DNA of 41,525 nucleotides, taken from positions 1-41,525 of the forward strand of contig NZ_LOPV01000004.1 in the NCBI RefSeq assembly GCF_001469865.1, read 5' to 3'. This document shows, in pieces, positions 34,929 through 41,525 of the stretch. The notes under the pieces are model-generated. The model saw only the letters and a list, made by a program, of their open reading frames with translations. It was not told the origin of the DNA and ran no database searches. Source of the DNA: Haloferax profundi. Its GTDB lineage: Archaea; Halobacteriota; Halobacteria; Halobacteriales; Haloferacaceae. Both the position numbers and the translations under genes were made by a program. Position 1 is the first letter of the stretch, and each line of letters opens with the position of its first letter.

Positions 34929-35969
34929 TCAGTCGTCTGCTGGTGCTTCTGCTTTCTCTGTGTCGTCGGCGTCGTCGCCCCACGCGAACAACTCGCGGAG
35001 CGGTGCGCCGACCTGCTCGATTTCGTGGTTCTCTTCTGCTTCCTTGAGCTGGGTGTAGGACGGACGACCCGCCTGATTCTCCAGAATCCACTCGCGGGCG
35101 AAGGTGCCGTCTTGGACCTCTTCGAGGACCTCTTCCATGCGCTCGCGGCTGTGTTCGTCGACGATGCGGTCACCGCGGGTCAGGCCGCCGAACTCCGCGG
35201 TGTCGGAGACGGAGTGCCACATGCCGCCGAGTCCATCTTCGTACATCAGGTCGACGATGAGCTTCAGTTCGTTCAGGCACTCGAAGTAGGCCATCTCGGG
35301 GGAGTAGCCCGCGTCGACGAGCGTCTCGTAGCCCTGCTTGACGAGCGAGGTGACGCCGCCACAGAGGACGGCCTGCTCACCGAACAGGTCGGTCTCGGTC
35401 TCTTCTTGGAACGTCGTCTCGATGACGCCCGCACGAGTACAACCGATTGCGTGGGCGTACGCCAGCGCTTCTTCTTTCGCCTCGCCGGTCGTGTCCTGAT
35501 AGACGGCGATGAGGCCGGGGGTCCCTTCGCCAGCCTCGTAGTTCCGGCGGACGAGGTGGCCGGGCGACTTCGGCGCGGCGAGCGTCACGTCGACGTTCTC
35601 CGGCGGGCGAATCTGGTTGTAGTGGATGTTGAACCCGTGGGCGAACTGGAGTGTGTCGCCGTCGTCGAGTCCGTCGCGAATCTCCTCGAACACTGCCGGT
35701 TGGACGGTGTCGGGGACGAGGATAGAGACGATGTCGGCTTCCGCGGCGGCCTCGGCGGGCGTCGCGACGCGGAGTCCGTCTTCGCGTGCTGCTGCGCGTG
35801 ACGAGGAGTCGGCACGGAGGCCGACGACCACGTCGACGCCGCTGTCGGCGAGGTTCTGTGCGTGGGCGTGGCCCTGACTCCCGTAGCCGATGATGGCGAC
35901 GGTCTTGTCGTCGATTTGGGAGCGGTCTGCGTCGTCGTCGTAGTATACAGTGGTGCTGAGTTCGGTCAT
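34929..35969 (-). CDS. ilvC: Ketol-acid reductoisomerase
   Basis: 346 residues, class I length. [19 protein letters not shown] is the NADPH-binding Rossmann loop, and the C-terminal knotted helical domain carries [23 protein letters not shown]. It converts acetolactate and acetohydroxybutyrate into the dihydroxy acids of valine and isoleucine. The start overlaps ilvN by 4 bp. The last ~15 residues ([15 protein letters not shown]) are an acidic tail usual in haloarchaea. Confidence 0.96.
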   Translation of the reverse strand: MTELSTTVYYDDDADRSQIDDKTVAIIGYGSQGHAHAQNLADSGVDVVVGLRADSSSRAAAREDGLRVATPAEAAAEADIVSILVPDTVQPAVFEEIRDGLDDGDTLQFAHGFNIHYNQIRPPENVDVTLAAPKSPGHLVRRNYEAGEGTPGLIAVYQDTTGEAKEEALAYAHAIGCTRAGVIETTFQEETETDLFGEQAVLCGGVTSLVKQGYETLVDAGYSPEMAYFECLNELKLIVDLMYEDGLGGMWHSVSDTAEFGGLTRGDRIVDEHSRERMEEVLEEVQDGTFAREWILENQAGRPSYTQLKEAEENHEIEQVGAPLRELFAWGDDADDTEKAEAPADD

Positions 35970-36622
35970 TGGGTATTTGTCGTGGGTTTCGTCGGTTCGC
36001 CGGAGGTTCCGGGTTCCTCTCCGGGGACGGTCTTCTTCGCGCCGTGGGCGAGGGCGGTCTGGCCGGTTCGGGCGATTTCGATGATACCGAATCGGCGGAA
36101 CGCGTCCACGGCGTCGTCTATCTTCCGCTCGTCGCCGGTGAGTTGGACCGTGATAGTCTCCGGCCCGGCGTCGAGGGTCGTGCCGTCGTACATCTCCGTG
36201 ATGGCGTGGACCTTGTCGGGGTCCTCACCGCGAACCTTCAGGAGGACGAGTTCCGCGCGAACGGCGTCGTCGTCCAGTTCGCCGATAGAGATGACGGGCT
36301 TGAGTTTCGCAATCTGCTTTTCTATCTGGTCGATGCCGGGGTCGGGTTCTTCGACGACCATCGTGATACGCGAGTGGCCGTCGACGGTGGTCGGACCGAC
36401 CGTGAGGCTCTCGATGTTGAACTGGCGCCGTGCGGCGAGGCCAGCGACCCGCGAGAGGACACCGGGTTCGTCCTCCACGATGGCCGAAAACACCGTGCGG
36501 CGTCGTTCGGGTTCTGACTCCGCTTCGGGGTCGATGCGGATACCTTGCGAGTTGCGTCGGCCTTCTGGGTGAGGCCGTTCTTCGGGTGCTGGACCCTGCA
36601 GGCCGACTTCTTTGTCACTCAT
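35966..36622 (-). CDS. ilvN: Acetolactate synthase small (regulatory) subunit
   Basis: 218 residues from the ATG at 36622. After about 40 polar residues an ACT domain begins ([21 protein letters not shown]), with [11 protein letters not shown] as in IlvH, and a second ACT-like half follows ([21 protein letters not shown]). This subunit activates IlvB and confers feedback inhibition by valine or related amino acids. It overlaps both ilvB and ilvC by 4 bp. The N-terminal polar extension is longer than in bacterial IlvH. Confidence 0.94.
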   Translation of the reverse strand: MSDKEVGLQGPAPEERPHPEGRRNSQGIRIDPEAESEPERRRTVFSAIVEDEPGVLSRVAGLAARRQFNIESLTVGPTTVDGHSRITMVVEEPDPGIDQIEKQIAKLKPVISIGELDDDAVRAELVLLKVRGEDPDKVHAITEMYDGTTLDAGPETITVQLTGDERKIDDAVDAFRRFGIIEIARTGQTALAHGAKKTVPGEEPGTSGEPTKPTTNTQ

Positions 36623-38379
36623 AATTGGTCCTCCGAGAGTGCGAACTTTCCATTCGGTGCGCCCGAGGAGACCATCGGGTAGACGTTCTCCGCCGGGTCG
36701 ACGTGGAAGTCGATGACCGACGGTCCGTCGTAGGCCAGTGCCTCTTCGATGGCGTCTGCAACCTCGTCGTAGGAGTCCACAGTCCACCCGCGGGCACCGA
36801 ACGCCTCGGCGAGTTTGTCGAACTGCGGACACCACTCGTAGCCGGCGGCCATGCGACGTCCTTCGAAGAAGGCGTCTTGCCACTGGCGGACCATCCCGAT
36901 GTACTCGTTGTTCAGGATGGCGATGGTGATGTCAAGGTCCTCGCGCACGGCGACCGAGAGTTCCTGAATCGTCATCAAGAACGAGGCGTCGCCGTCGACA
37001 CAGACGACAGTCTCGTCGTCGTCAGCGGCGAGTCGGGCACCGATGGCGGACGGGAGGCCGTAGCCCATCGTGCCGAGGCCGTGTGAAGAGACCCACCGGC
37101 GCGGTTCGCGGAACGTCCAGTACTGGGCGGCCCACATCTGGTGTTGGCCGACCCCGCTCGTGACGATGGTCTCGTCGGGGGTCGCTTCGTCCAGCGCTTC
37201 GACGACGAACTGCGGTTTCAGAGGTTCGTCCTCTGGTGCCGCGTAGTCCATTGGGTACTCGTCTTTCCAGACGAGACACTGCTCGCGCCACTCGCGGGCG
37301 TCCGGACTGTGTTCCATCTCTGCACCGATGCGCTCGATGGCGGTGCCGGCGTCGCCGACGACTGGGTAATCTGCGTGGATATTCTTCGATATTTCCGCCG
37401 GGTCGATGTCGACGTGGACGACTTCCGCTTCGGGTGCGAAGGTGTCGATGCCGCCGGTCAAGCGGTCGTCGAATCGCGTCCCGATAGCGATGAGGCAATC
37501 GGTGTGGGTGATAGCCATGTTGGCGTATCCGGTGCCGTGCATCCCTGCCCACGAGAGGCAGAGTTCGTCGTCTTCCGGCATCGCGCCGATTCCGGGCATC
37601 GTCGTGACGACCGGAATCTGGTGCTCGGTCGCGAAGTTCCGGGCGACGTCGGTCGCATTACCCTTGACGACTCCACCGCCGAACAGGAGGAGTGGTTTCT
37701 CCGCTTGTTCGATTGCGCGGGCGGCCGCTTCGACCTGTGCATCGTCTGGGTCAGTCCGCGGACGGCACGTCTCTGGCGGACGTGCTTCGCCGGGTTCACG
37801 GTCGGTCTCACCGAGGGAGGTGTCCTTCGGTAAGTCGACCAGCGTCGGGCCGGGTCGGCCTTCGGCGGCCAGCGCGAACGCTTCGCCGACGGTGTCACCG
37901 ACGGTGTCCGGAGACGAAGCGAAGTAGTTGTGCTTCGTGATTGGGGCAGTGACGCCCGTCGTGTCCGTCTCCTGGAACGCGTCGGAGCCGACCATGTCCG
38001 AAGGGACCTGGCCGGTGAGTGCGAGCATCGCATCGGAGTCCATGTTGGCGTCGGCGATGCCGGTCACGAGGTTCGTCGCACCGGGACCGGACGTTGCCAG
38101 ACAGACACCCGGGTCGCCGCGAACGACGCCGTAGGCGTCTGCAGCGTGGGCCGCGCCCTGCTCGTGGGCCATCGTCACGTGACGGATGTCGGAGTGGTAC
38201 AGGGCGTCGTAGATGGGCATGATTGCCCCGCCCTGCACGCCGAATGCCGTCTCGACGCCGGCGTTTTCGAGCGCGCGGACGACGGCAGTCGCGCCCGACG
38301 TGACCTCGGTCTGTGTCGGGTCGTCGTCGGACTGTGACGACGCGTCTGCGTCGGCAGCCGCTGCGGTGCGTTCACTCAT
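36619..38379 (-). CDS. ilvB: Acetolactate synthase large (catalytic) subunit
   Basis: 586 residues. After an acidic N-terminal tail come GVQGGAIMPIYDAL and MAHEQGAAHAADAYG, with the Glu that activates thiamine diphosphate. GDASFLMTIQELSVA is the GDG-type Mg-TPP motif, followed by ILNNEYIGMVRQWQ. It condenses two pyruvates, or pyruvate and 2-ketobutyrate, in the first common step. A good Shine-Dalgarno, GGAGG (38386-38390), sits 6 nt before the ATG, which is unusual for a first gene here and implies a 5' leader. See the leader ORF at 38528-38629. Confidence 0.96.
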   Translation of the reverse strand: MSERTAAAADADASSQSDDDPTQTEVTSGATAVVRALENAGVETAFGVQGGAIMPIYDALYHSDIRHVTMAHEQGAAHAADAYGVVRGDPGVCLATSGPGATNLVTGIADANMDSDAMLALTGQVPSDMVGSDAFQETDTTGVTAPITKHNYFASSPDTVGDTVGEAFALAAEGRPGPTLVDLPKDTSLGETDREPGEARPPETCRPRTDPDDAQVEAAARAIEQAEKPLLLFGGGVVKGNATDVARNFATEHQIPVVTTMPGIGAMPEDDELCLSWAGMHGTGYANMAITHTDCLIAIGTRFDDRLTGGIDTFAPEAEVVHVDIDPAEISKNIHADYPVVGDAGTAIERIGAEMEHSPDAREWREQCLVWKDEYPMDYAAPEDEPLKPQFVVEALDEATPDETIVTSGVGQHQMWAAQYWTFREPRRWVSSHGLGTMGYGLPSAIGARLAADDDETVVCVDGDASFLMTIQELSVAVREDLDITIAILNNEYIGMVRQWQDAFFEGRRMAAGYEWCPQFDKLAEAFGARGWTVDSYDEVADAIEEALAYDGPSVIDFHVDPAENVYPMVSSGAPNGKFALSEDQL

Positions 38380-38459
38380 GTATGGCCTCCGTGGCGGTGT
38401 GTTGGTCGTCGATATCGATGCGTGTGCTGTCGGTCGATTGCGTGGTACTGGTGCTCCAT
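38376..38459 (-). other. Possible 27-codon His/Arg-rich ORF overlapping ilvB start
   Basis: An ATG at 38459 opens 27 codons with seven His and five Arg. The TGA overlaps the ilvB start (ATGA), the same coupling seen through this operon. No Shine-Dalgarno precedes it. It could be chance; it is recorded because it fills the leader region. Confidence 0.2.
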
Positions 38460-38483
38460 GGTTGGGGACTGCTGAAGTGTCTG

Positions 38484-38496
38484 AAAACGGTGCGAA
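38484..38496 (-). terminator. Candidate U-tract attenuation site in the ilvB leader
   Basis: On the minus strand a weak CGG/CCG stem-loop region (about 38488-38500) is followed by TTTT (38484-38487), about 110 nt before ilvB. Archaeal RNA polymerase stops at U-tracts, so this is the best placed candidate for early termination. The tract is short. Confidence 0.25.
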
Positions 38497-38523
38497 CCCG
38501 AGGACTGAGAGATGGAGTGTGAG

Positions 38524-38536
38524 GGGGCTATGCCCC
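38524..38536 (-). promoter_or_regulatory. GC hairpin containing the leader peptide stop codon
   Basis: GGGGC-ATA-GCCCC (minus strand) is a 5-bp all-GC stem with a 3-nt loop; the leader TAG stop (38528-38530) is inside it. A ribosome on the last leader codons would cover and melt it. A second stem, TCGCCGC/GCGGCGA (38578-38584 with 38590-38596), lies upstream within the leader coding sequence. Confidence 0.55.
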
Positions 38537-38629
38537 TACAATAATGAGCGACCGAACAGCAGCGACGGTGGCAGCGCTCGCCGCTGACTGCGGCGAAGCG
38601 GTTGCCAATCGTGCGTCGTGCTGGTTCAT
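38528..38629 (-). CDS. Candidate branched-chain leader peptide of the ilv-leu operon
   Basis: 33 codons from the ATG at 38629 to TAG at 38528. Residues 22-31 read VAAVRSLIIV, six of ten being Val, Leu or Ile; the last four use CTC ATT ATT GTA, and ATT and GTA are uncommon codons in the surrounding genes. A TATA box (TTATTA, 38656-38661) is centred about 29 nt before the ATG, as for leaderless mRNAs, so transcription should begin at this ORF and not at ilvB. Two hairpins follow. The arrangement resembles E. coli ivbL, a leader of nearly equal size ending in Val-rich sequence. Expression is unproven and chance remains possible. Confidence 0.5.
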   Translation of the reverse strand: MNQHDARLATASPQSAASAATVAAVRSLIIVGA

Positions 38630-38649
38630 CGTATGGCACACGTACTCCC

Positions 38650-38665
38650 GGGTCATAATAACTGT
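38650..38665 (-). promoter_or_regulatory. TATA promoter of the ilv leader transcript
   Basis: AGTTATTATG (minus strand) is the only clear A+T-rich core element between leuA and ilvB. TTATTA at 38656-38661 predicts a start near 38632, three nucleotides before the leader ATG. GTTGC/GCAAC inverted arms (38664-38668 with 38676-38680) lie just upstream. Confidence 0.5.
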
Positions 38666-38743
38666 TGCGCGGCGGGCAACGATTGCACGCCGGCCGGGAC
38701 AGAGTGCAGGGCGGTCGCCCAGTAGGGCCACAGCCCAGCGCCA

Positions 38744-39983
38744 TCAGGCGCGGACCTCCTCCTCTCTCTCGTCTTCGTGGGTGACACCGACGTCGCGGGC
38801 GAACGCCTCGAGCGTGGTGTCGTTGACGCGCTCTTTCTCCGCGCCGTAGTCTTTGACGCGGCGGGTTACCTCACGGACCTCGGCGTCCGTGGGTTCGAAC
38901 CCGATATCTGCGAGGCGCTTGCGAACCGAGTGCGTCCCCGTGTGTTTGCCGAGTACGAACTCGCGCGTGGCGCCGACCATCTCGGGGGTCATGACGCCCG
39001 GTTCGAACGTGTCGGCGTTCTCGATGACGCCGGCGGCGTGGATGCCGCTCTCGTGGGAGAAGGCGTTCCGGCCGACGACCGGCTTGTTCGCCGGAATCGG
39101 GATGTCGGACGCCTTCTCGACGATGCGAGCTAACTCGGTGATTCGAGTGGTGTCGATGCCGGTGTCGACGCCGTAGAGGGATTCTGCGGCCATGACGACC
39201 TCCTCGTAAGCGGCGTTTCCGGCACGTTCGCCGATGCCGTTGACCGACACCTGTGCCTGTGCGGCACCTGCTTCGAAGCCGGCCATCGCGTTGGCCGACG
39301 CCAGTCCGAAGTCGTCGTGCGCGTGCACGTCGATTCGAGCGTCGGTGTGTTCGCGGACCGTCCGGACCATCCGGGCGAAGCGAGTCGGTGTCGCCACACC
39401 GCACGTGTCGGGGAGGTTGATCCAGTCGACGCCGGCCTCAGAGACCGCTTCGACGACTTCTATCAGGAACTCCTCGTCCGTCCGGGTGGCGTCCATCGGC
39501 GAGAACATTACTTCGGCGCCCGCGTCGCGGACGCGTTCGACACTTCGGACGGCCCGCTCGACAGCCTCTTCGCGAGAGGCGTGCATCGAGTCGGCCAACT
39601 GGACATCGCTGGTGCTCACGAACGTGTGAACCATGTCCACGCCGGAATCCAGCGCGGCTTCGATATCCTTGTCGACGACGCGGGCCAACCCACACGTCGT
39701 CGAATAGTCCGCCGAAGCAGCGATATCAGCGACTGCTTCGAACTCCGCATCAGAGTTCACTGGGAACCCTGCCTCGATGACGTGGGTGCCCATGTCGTCG
39801 AGGGTGGCGGCGATGTCGCGCTTTTCCTCGTAACTGAACGAGGTTCGCGGTGACTGTTCGCCGTCGCGGAGTGTCGTGTCGAAGATTCGTACGTCTTCGA
39901 TTTCAGATTGTTGGGCTAATGTGCCCTGGAAGAACTCGACCCGCCGGGGAACCCGACGAATCCTCCGTGTCGTTGTGAGACAT
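38744..39983 (-). CDS. leuA: 2-isopropylmalate synthase, apparent +1 frameshift near the N-terminus
   Basis: The long frame (38744-39970 or so) encodes EFFQGTLAQQSEIEDV, FDTTLRDGEQSPRTSF, HAHDDFGLASANAMAG and SHESGIHAAG, the acetyl-CoA- and metal-binding motifs of LeuA, then a shortened regulatory end. The first ATG in that frame (39793) would delete the essential TLRDGEQ motif. The expected start, ATG at 39983 about 30 nt after a strong TATA (40009-40017), opens MSHNDTEDSSGSP in the next frame and hits TGA after 26 codons. One extra base, most simply in the GGGG run at 39946-39949, would reconcile them. The C-terminal domain is short, as in archaeal LeuA-like proteins. Confidence 0.8.
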
Positions 39984-40004
39984 CGTGTCAGTCAGGTGTG
40001 GGAA

Positions 40005-40020
40005 CTCGTATATAAATGTT
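40005..40020 (-). promoter_or_regulatory. leuA TATA box
   Basis: ATTTATATA (minus strand, 40009-40017) is a strong TATA box centred 30 nt before the ATG at 39983. It predicts a start only a few bases before that ATG and argues that this is the true leuA start codon. Confidence 0.6.
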
Positions 40021-40430
40021 TCTCCCAGACAGTATCACGGACGTTCACCAGCAACAGCGTGAGAGCACCACACACCCCTAATCGCTATACCTAAACGTCC
40101 TTATACGATATCATGTCATATGTTGTCCTGATACGGCGACACAGCATCCAACACCATCAAGCGATTAATTAACTCGATAGAGTTTAGAAACGATAATTCG
40201 ACCCCGTTTCGCGCACTCACGATTGGACGAATGTTGTCCGAACCGGATGCTATCACACCACACGAACTGGGAGGGTGACTATGAGAGAGACACCGCTGAC
40301 GCTGCCGTCACTGGACCGGGTCGGTAGTCCCACCAGCCACTCTCAGAGTTAGTCCCGCCACACTCTCTGGACGACGCTACCCACCGATAGTGACCGAACC
40401 CTTTTCTCGTCGCTCGACAACCGACCGGGT
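40021..40430. other. Intergenic region between leuA and the gene at 40431
   Basis: A non-coding stretch, A+T-rich from about 40080 to 40200 (ACGATATCATGTCATATG and GATTAATTAACTC patches). A 23-codon ORF at 40281-40352 (+) is preceded by GGGAGGGTGA, a near match to a haloarchaeal Shine-Dalgarno, but I see no further support. No tRNA or repeat is visible. Confidence 0.4.
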
Positions 40431-40718
40431 ATGGGCGACTTCAACCTCAACTTGCAGACGGCCGAAGAACACCTCGACGAAGACGACGCCGAAGGCGACG
40501 TCGTCCTCGGCGTCCTCGACGGGTCGACACCCCCGGAAGAGTGGGTCCAGTCCATCGCCCGGGGAAACACGCTCTTTCTCGCCATCGAAGGTGACCTCAA
40601 CAAACTCGCCGCGGGATTCGCACGCGACGTGAAGGACATGGGCGGTAATCTGATGCACTTCCGGAAGTTCCTCGTCGTCACGCCGCCGGGCGTCGATATC
40701 AACACGGACAACCTATAA
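40431..40718 (+). CDS. Haloarchaeal conserved protein (DUF5779-like)
   Basis: 95 residues. MGDFNLNLQTAEEHLDEDDAEGDVVLGVLDG and the later GGNLMHFRKFLVVTPPGVDI segment match a small haloarchaeal family I recall as DUF5779. It is acidic, cytoplasmic and without cysteines. The GNTLFLAIEGDLNKLAAGFARDV part is an alternating strand-helix pattern. The function is unknown. It stands alone, reading away from leuA. Confidence 0.7.
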   Translation: MGDFNLNLQTAEEHLDEDDAEGDVVLGVLDGSTPPEEWVQSIARGNTLFLAIEGDLNKLAAGFARDVKDMGGNLMHFRKFLVVTPPGVDINTDNL

Positions 40719-40953
40719 CGGTCCAGTCGTCGTCCCCCGCTTCTGTCTCCCCTCCACTCTTCTCGGGGTCTCTGTGTCTCGCAGTGACGCCGAACCCGAC
40801 TCCCACTCACCCACGCAATCGACAGCACAGTTCGAAACTACACTCCACTCTCGACAGCGTCGTTCGAAACTACACTACACGCAAACGTGAGAGAAACCGG
40901 GCGCAACCTCCGATGGAGGAGGGCTTATGCGCGTTCCGGCCTACGGTACTATC
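40719..40953. other. Intergenic region before the last gene
   Basis: 235 bp with no gene. CAGTTCGAAACTACACT (near 40818) and CGTTCGAAACTACACT (near 40861) are direct near-repeats about 42 bp apart. GGCTTATGC (40922-40930) is the TATA-like element 28 nt before the ATG at 40954. Confidence 0.45.
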
Positions 40954-41525
40954 ATGCCGATGAAAGGTAGCGGACGCTCTCAGCTCCGTGAAATCGACCG
41001 ATGGGACCACGGCGTCGGATGGCTTGCGTATCCCGAAGAAGGTATGCAACGGGCGAGTCACGCCGTCGAGGTAGACGGTGACGTCTGGGTCTTCGACCCA
41101 GTCGATGCTCCGGGTGTCGACGACTTGCTCGACGACCTTGGCGACGTCGCTGGCGTGGTCGTCGGCCTCGACCGGCACAAACGCGATGCGGCCGCGGTGG
41201 CGAACCGCCACGAGGTACCAGTCTACGTCGCGTCGTGGATGACGGGCGTCGCTAACGAACTCGACGCGCCAGTCGAACGATTCGGAAGCGAACTCGCGGA
41301 CTCCGGGTTCCAAACGTTCCGTGTCGTCGATAAAACGGTCCCGCCGTGGCAAGAAGTCGGATTCTTCCACGAAGAACTCGACACGCTCGTCGTCCCCGAA
41401 GCAGTCGGGTCCGTTGGATACTACTGCGCCCCCGGTGAGCGACTCGGTGTCCACCCGATGCTCCGTCCCTTCCCGCCGCGCCGACTCCTCTCGTCGTTCG
41501 ACCCCGAACGCCTGCTCGTCGGACA
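40954..41525 (+). CDS. Conserved haloarchaeal protein, MBL-like without metal ligands (C-terminus outside window)
   Basis: At least 190 residues from the ATG at 40954 (MPMKGSGRSQL); an ATG at 40927 is in frame but overlaps the TATA-like element. The order of strands (GVGWLAYP, HAVEVDGDVWVFDPV, VAGVVVGLDRHKRDAAAVANRH, VPVYVASWM) follows the opening of a metallo-beta-lactamase fold, with DRHKRDA where HxHxDH would be. If so it is a non-hydrolytic relative; this is inference. The end is cut by the window. Confidence 0.6.
   Translation, partial: MPMKGSGRSQLREIDRWDHGVGWLAYPEEGMQRASHAVEVDGDVWVFDPVDAPGVDDLLDDLGDVAGVVVGLDRHKRDAAAVANRHEVPVYVASWMTGVANELDAPVERFGSELADSGFQTFRVVDKTVPPWQEVGFFHEELDTLVVPEAVGSVGYYCAPGERLGVHPMLRPFPPRRLLSSFDPERLLVG

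Noticed and set aside
38744-39983. leuA as a dead pseudogene
   Set aside because: All catalytic motifs and the full C-terminus are intact, the promoter is strong and only one base separates the frames, so a sequence error or recent change is more likely than decay.
1-41525. tRNA, rRNA, CRISPR array, insertion sequence or prophage genes
   Set aside because: I looked for T-loop-like sequence, regularly spaced repeats, transposase motifs and terminal inverted repeats and found none I could support.

Overview
This window is chromosomal DNA of a halophilic archaeon, most likely a Haloferax species. The evidence is the high G+C content, acidic proteins, TATA boxes about 28 nt before many start codons (leaderless mRNAs), a TFB gene, UPF0058 and HemAT genes, an Agl23-type membrane glycosyltransferase, and a bacterial-type fructose PTS locus in the gene order I know from Haloferax volcanii (fba, ptfB, ptsI, ptsH, ptfA, ptfC, pfkB, glpR). 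The gene content is mostly housekeeping and metabolic. I see no insertion sequence, prophage, CRISPR array, tRNA or rRNA.

Layout. At 1-5.2 kb lie a truncated sulfite-oxidase-like gene, a small ribbon-helix-helix protein, UPF0058, a rhomboid protease, a METTL5-like methyltransferase operon and a lipoprotein nuclease with a lamin-tail domain. At 5.2-17.3 kb come a TFB, Agl23, a universal stress protein, a 2Fe-2S ferredoxin, a rhodanese/metallo-beta-lactamase hydrolase, the HemAT oxygen-sensing transducer, a ferritin-like protein, MOSC, galactokinase, acetamidase/formamidase and gluconate dehydratase (semiphosphorylative Entner-Doudoroff pathway). At 17.6-19.8 kb is a three-gene cell-surface cluster: a TasA-like substrate, a SipW-type signal peptidase and a second SipW-type substrate. 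At 19.9-24.2 kb lie small or poorly known genes. At 24.4-31.4 kb all fructose genes read leftward: glpR-pfkB, then ptfC-ptfA-ptsH-ptsI-ptfB and class II aldolase. At 31.6-40 kb the branched-chain amino-acid genes also read leftward: leuA, then ilvB-ilvN-ilvC-orf-leuC-leuD-leuB with overlapping start and stop codons. Two further genes close the window.

How the genes work together. PtsI, PtsH, PtfA, PtfB and PtfC import fructose as fructose 1-phosphate. PfkB makes fructose 1,6-bisphosphate, Fba cleaves it, and GlpR is the pathway repressor. IlvBNC and LeuABCD turn pyruvate into valine, isoleucine and leucine precursors.

The observation I rate highest is upstream of ilvB. A TATA box sits about 29 nt before a 33-codon ORF whose end is rich in branched-chain residues (V..V..LIIV, using codons ATT ATT GTA). 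The ORF runs into a GC hairpin that contains its stop codon. About 150 nt of untranslated sequence and a Shine-Dalgarno site at ilvB follow. This looks like the leader-peptide attenuators of bacterial ilv operons, here in an archaeon. Other items of note are an apparent one-base frameshift near the start of leuA, a TrmB-type palindrome on the gluconate dehydratase promoter, and inverted repeats at the tfb, fba, ptfC and glpR promoters.
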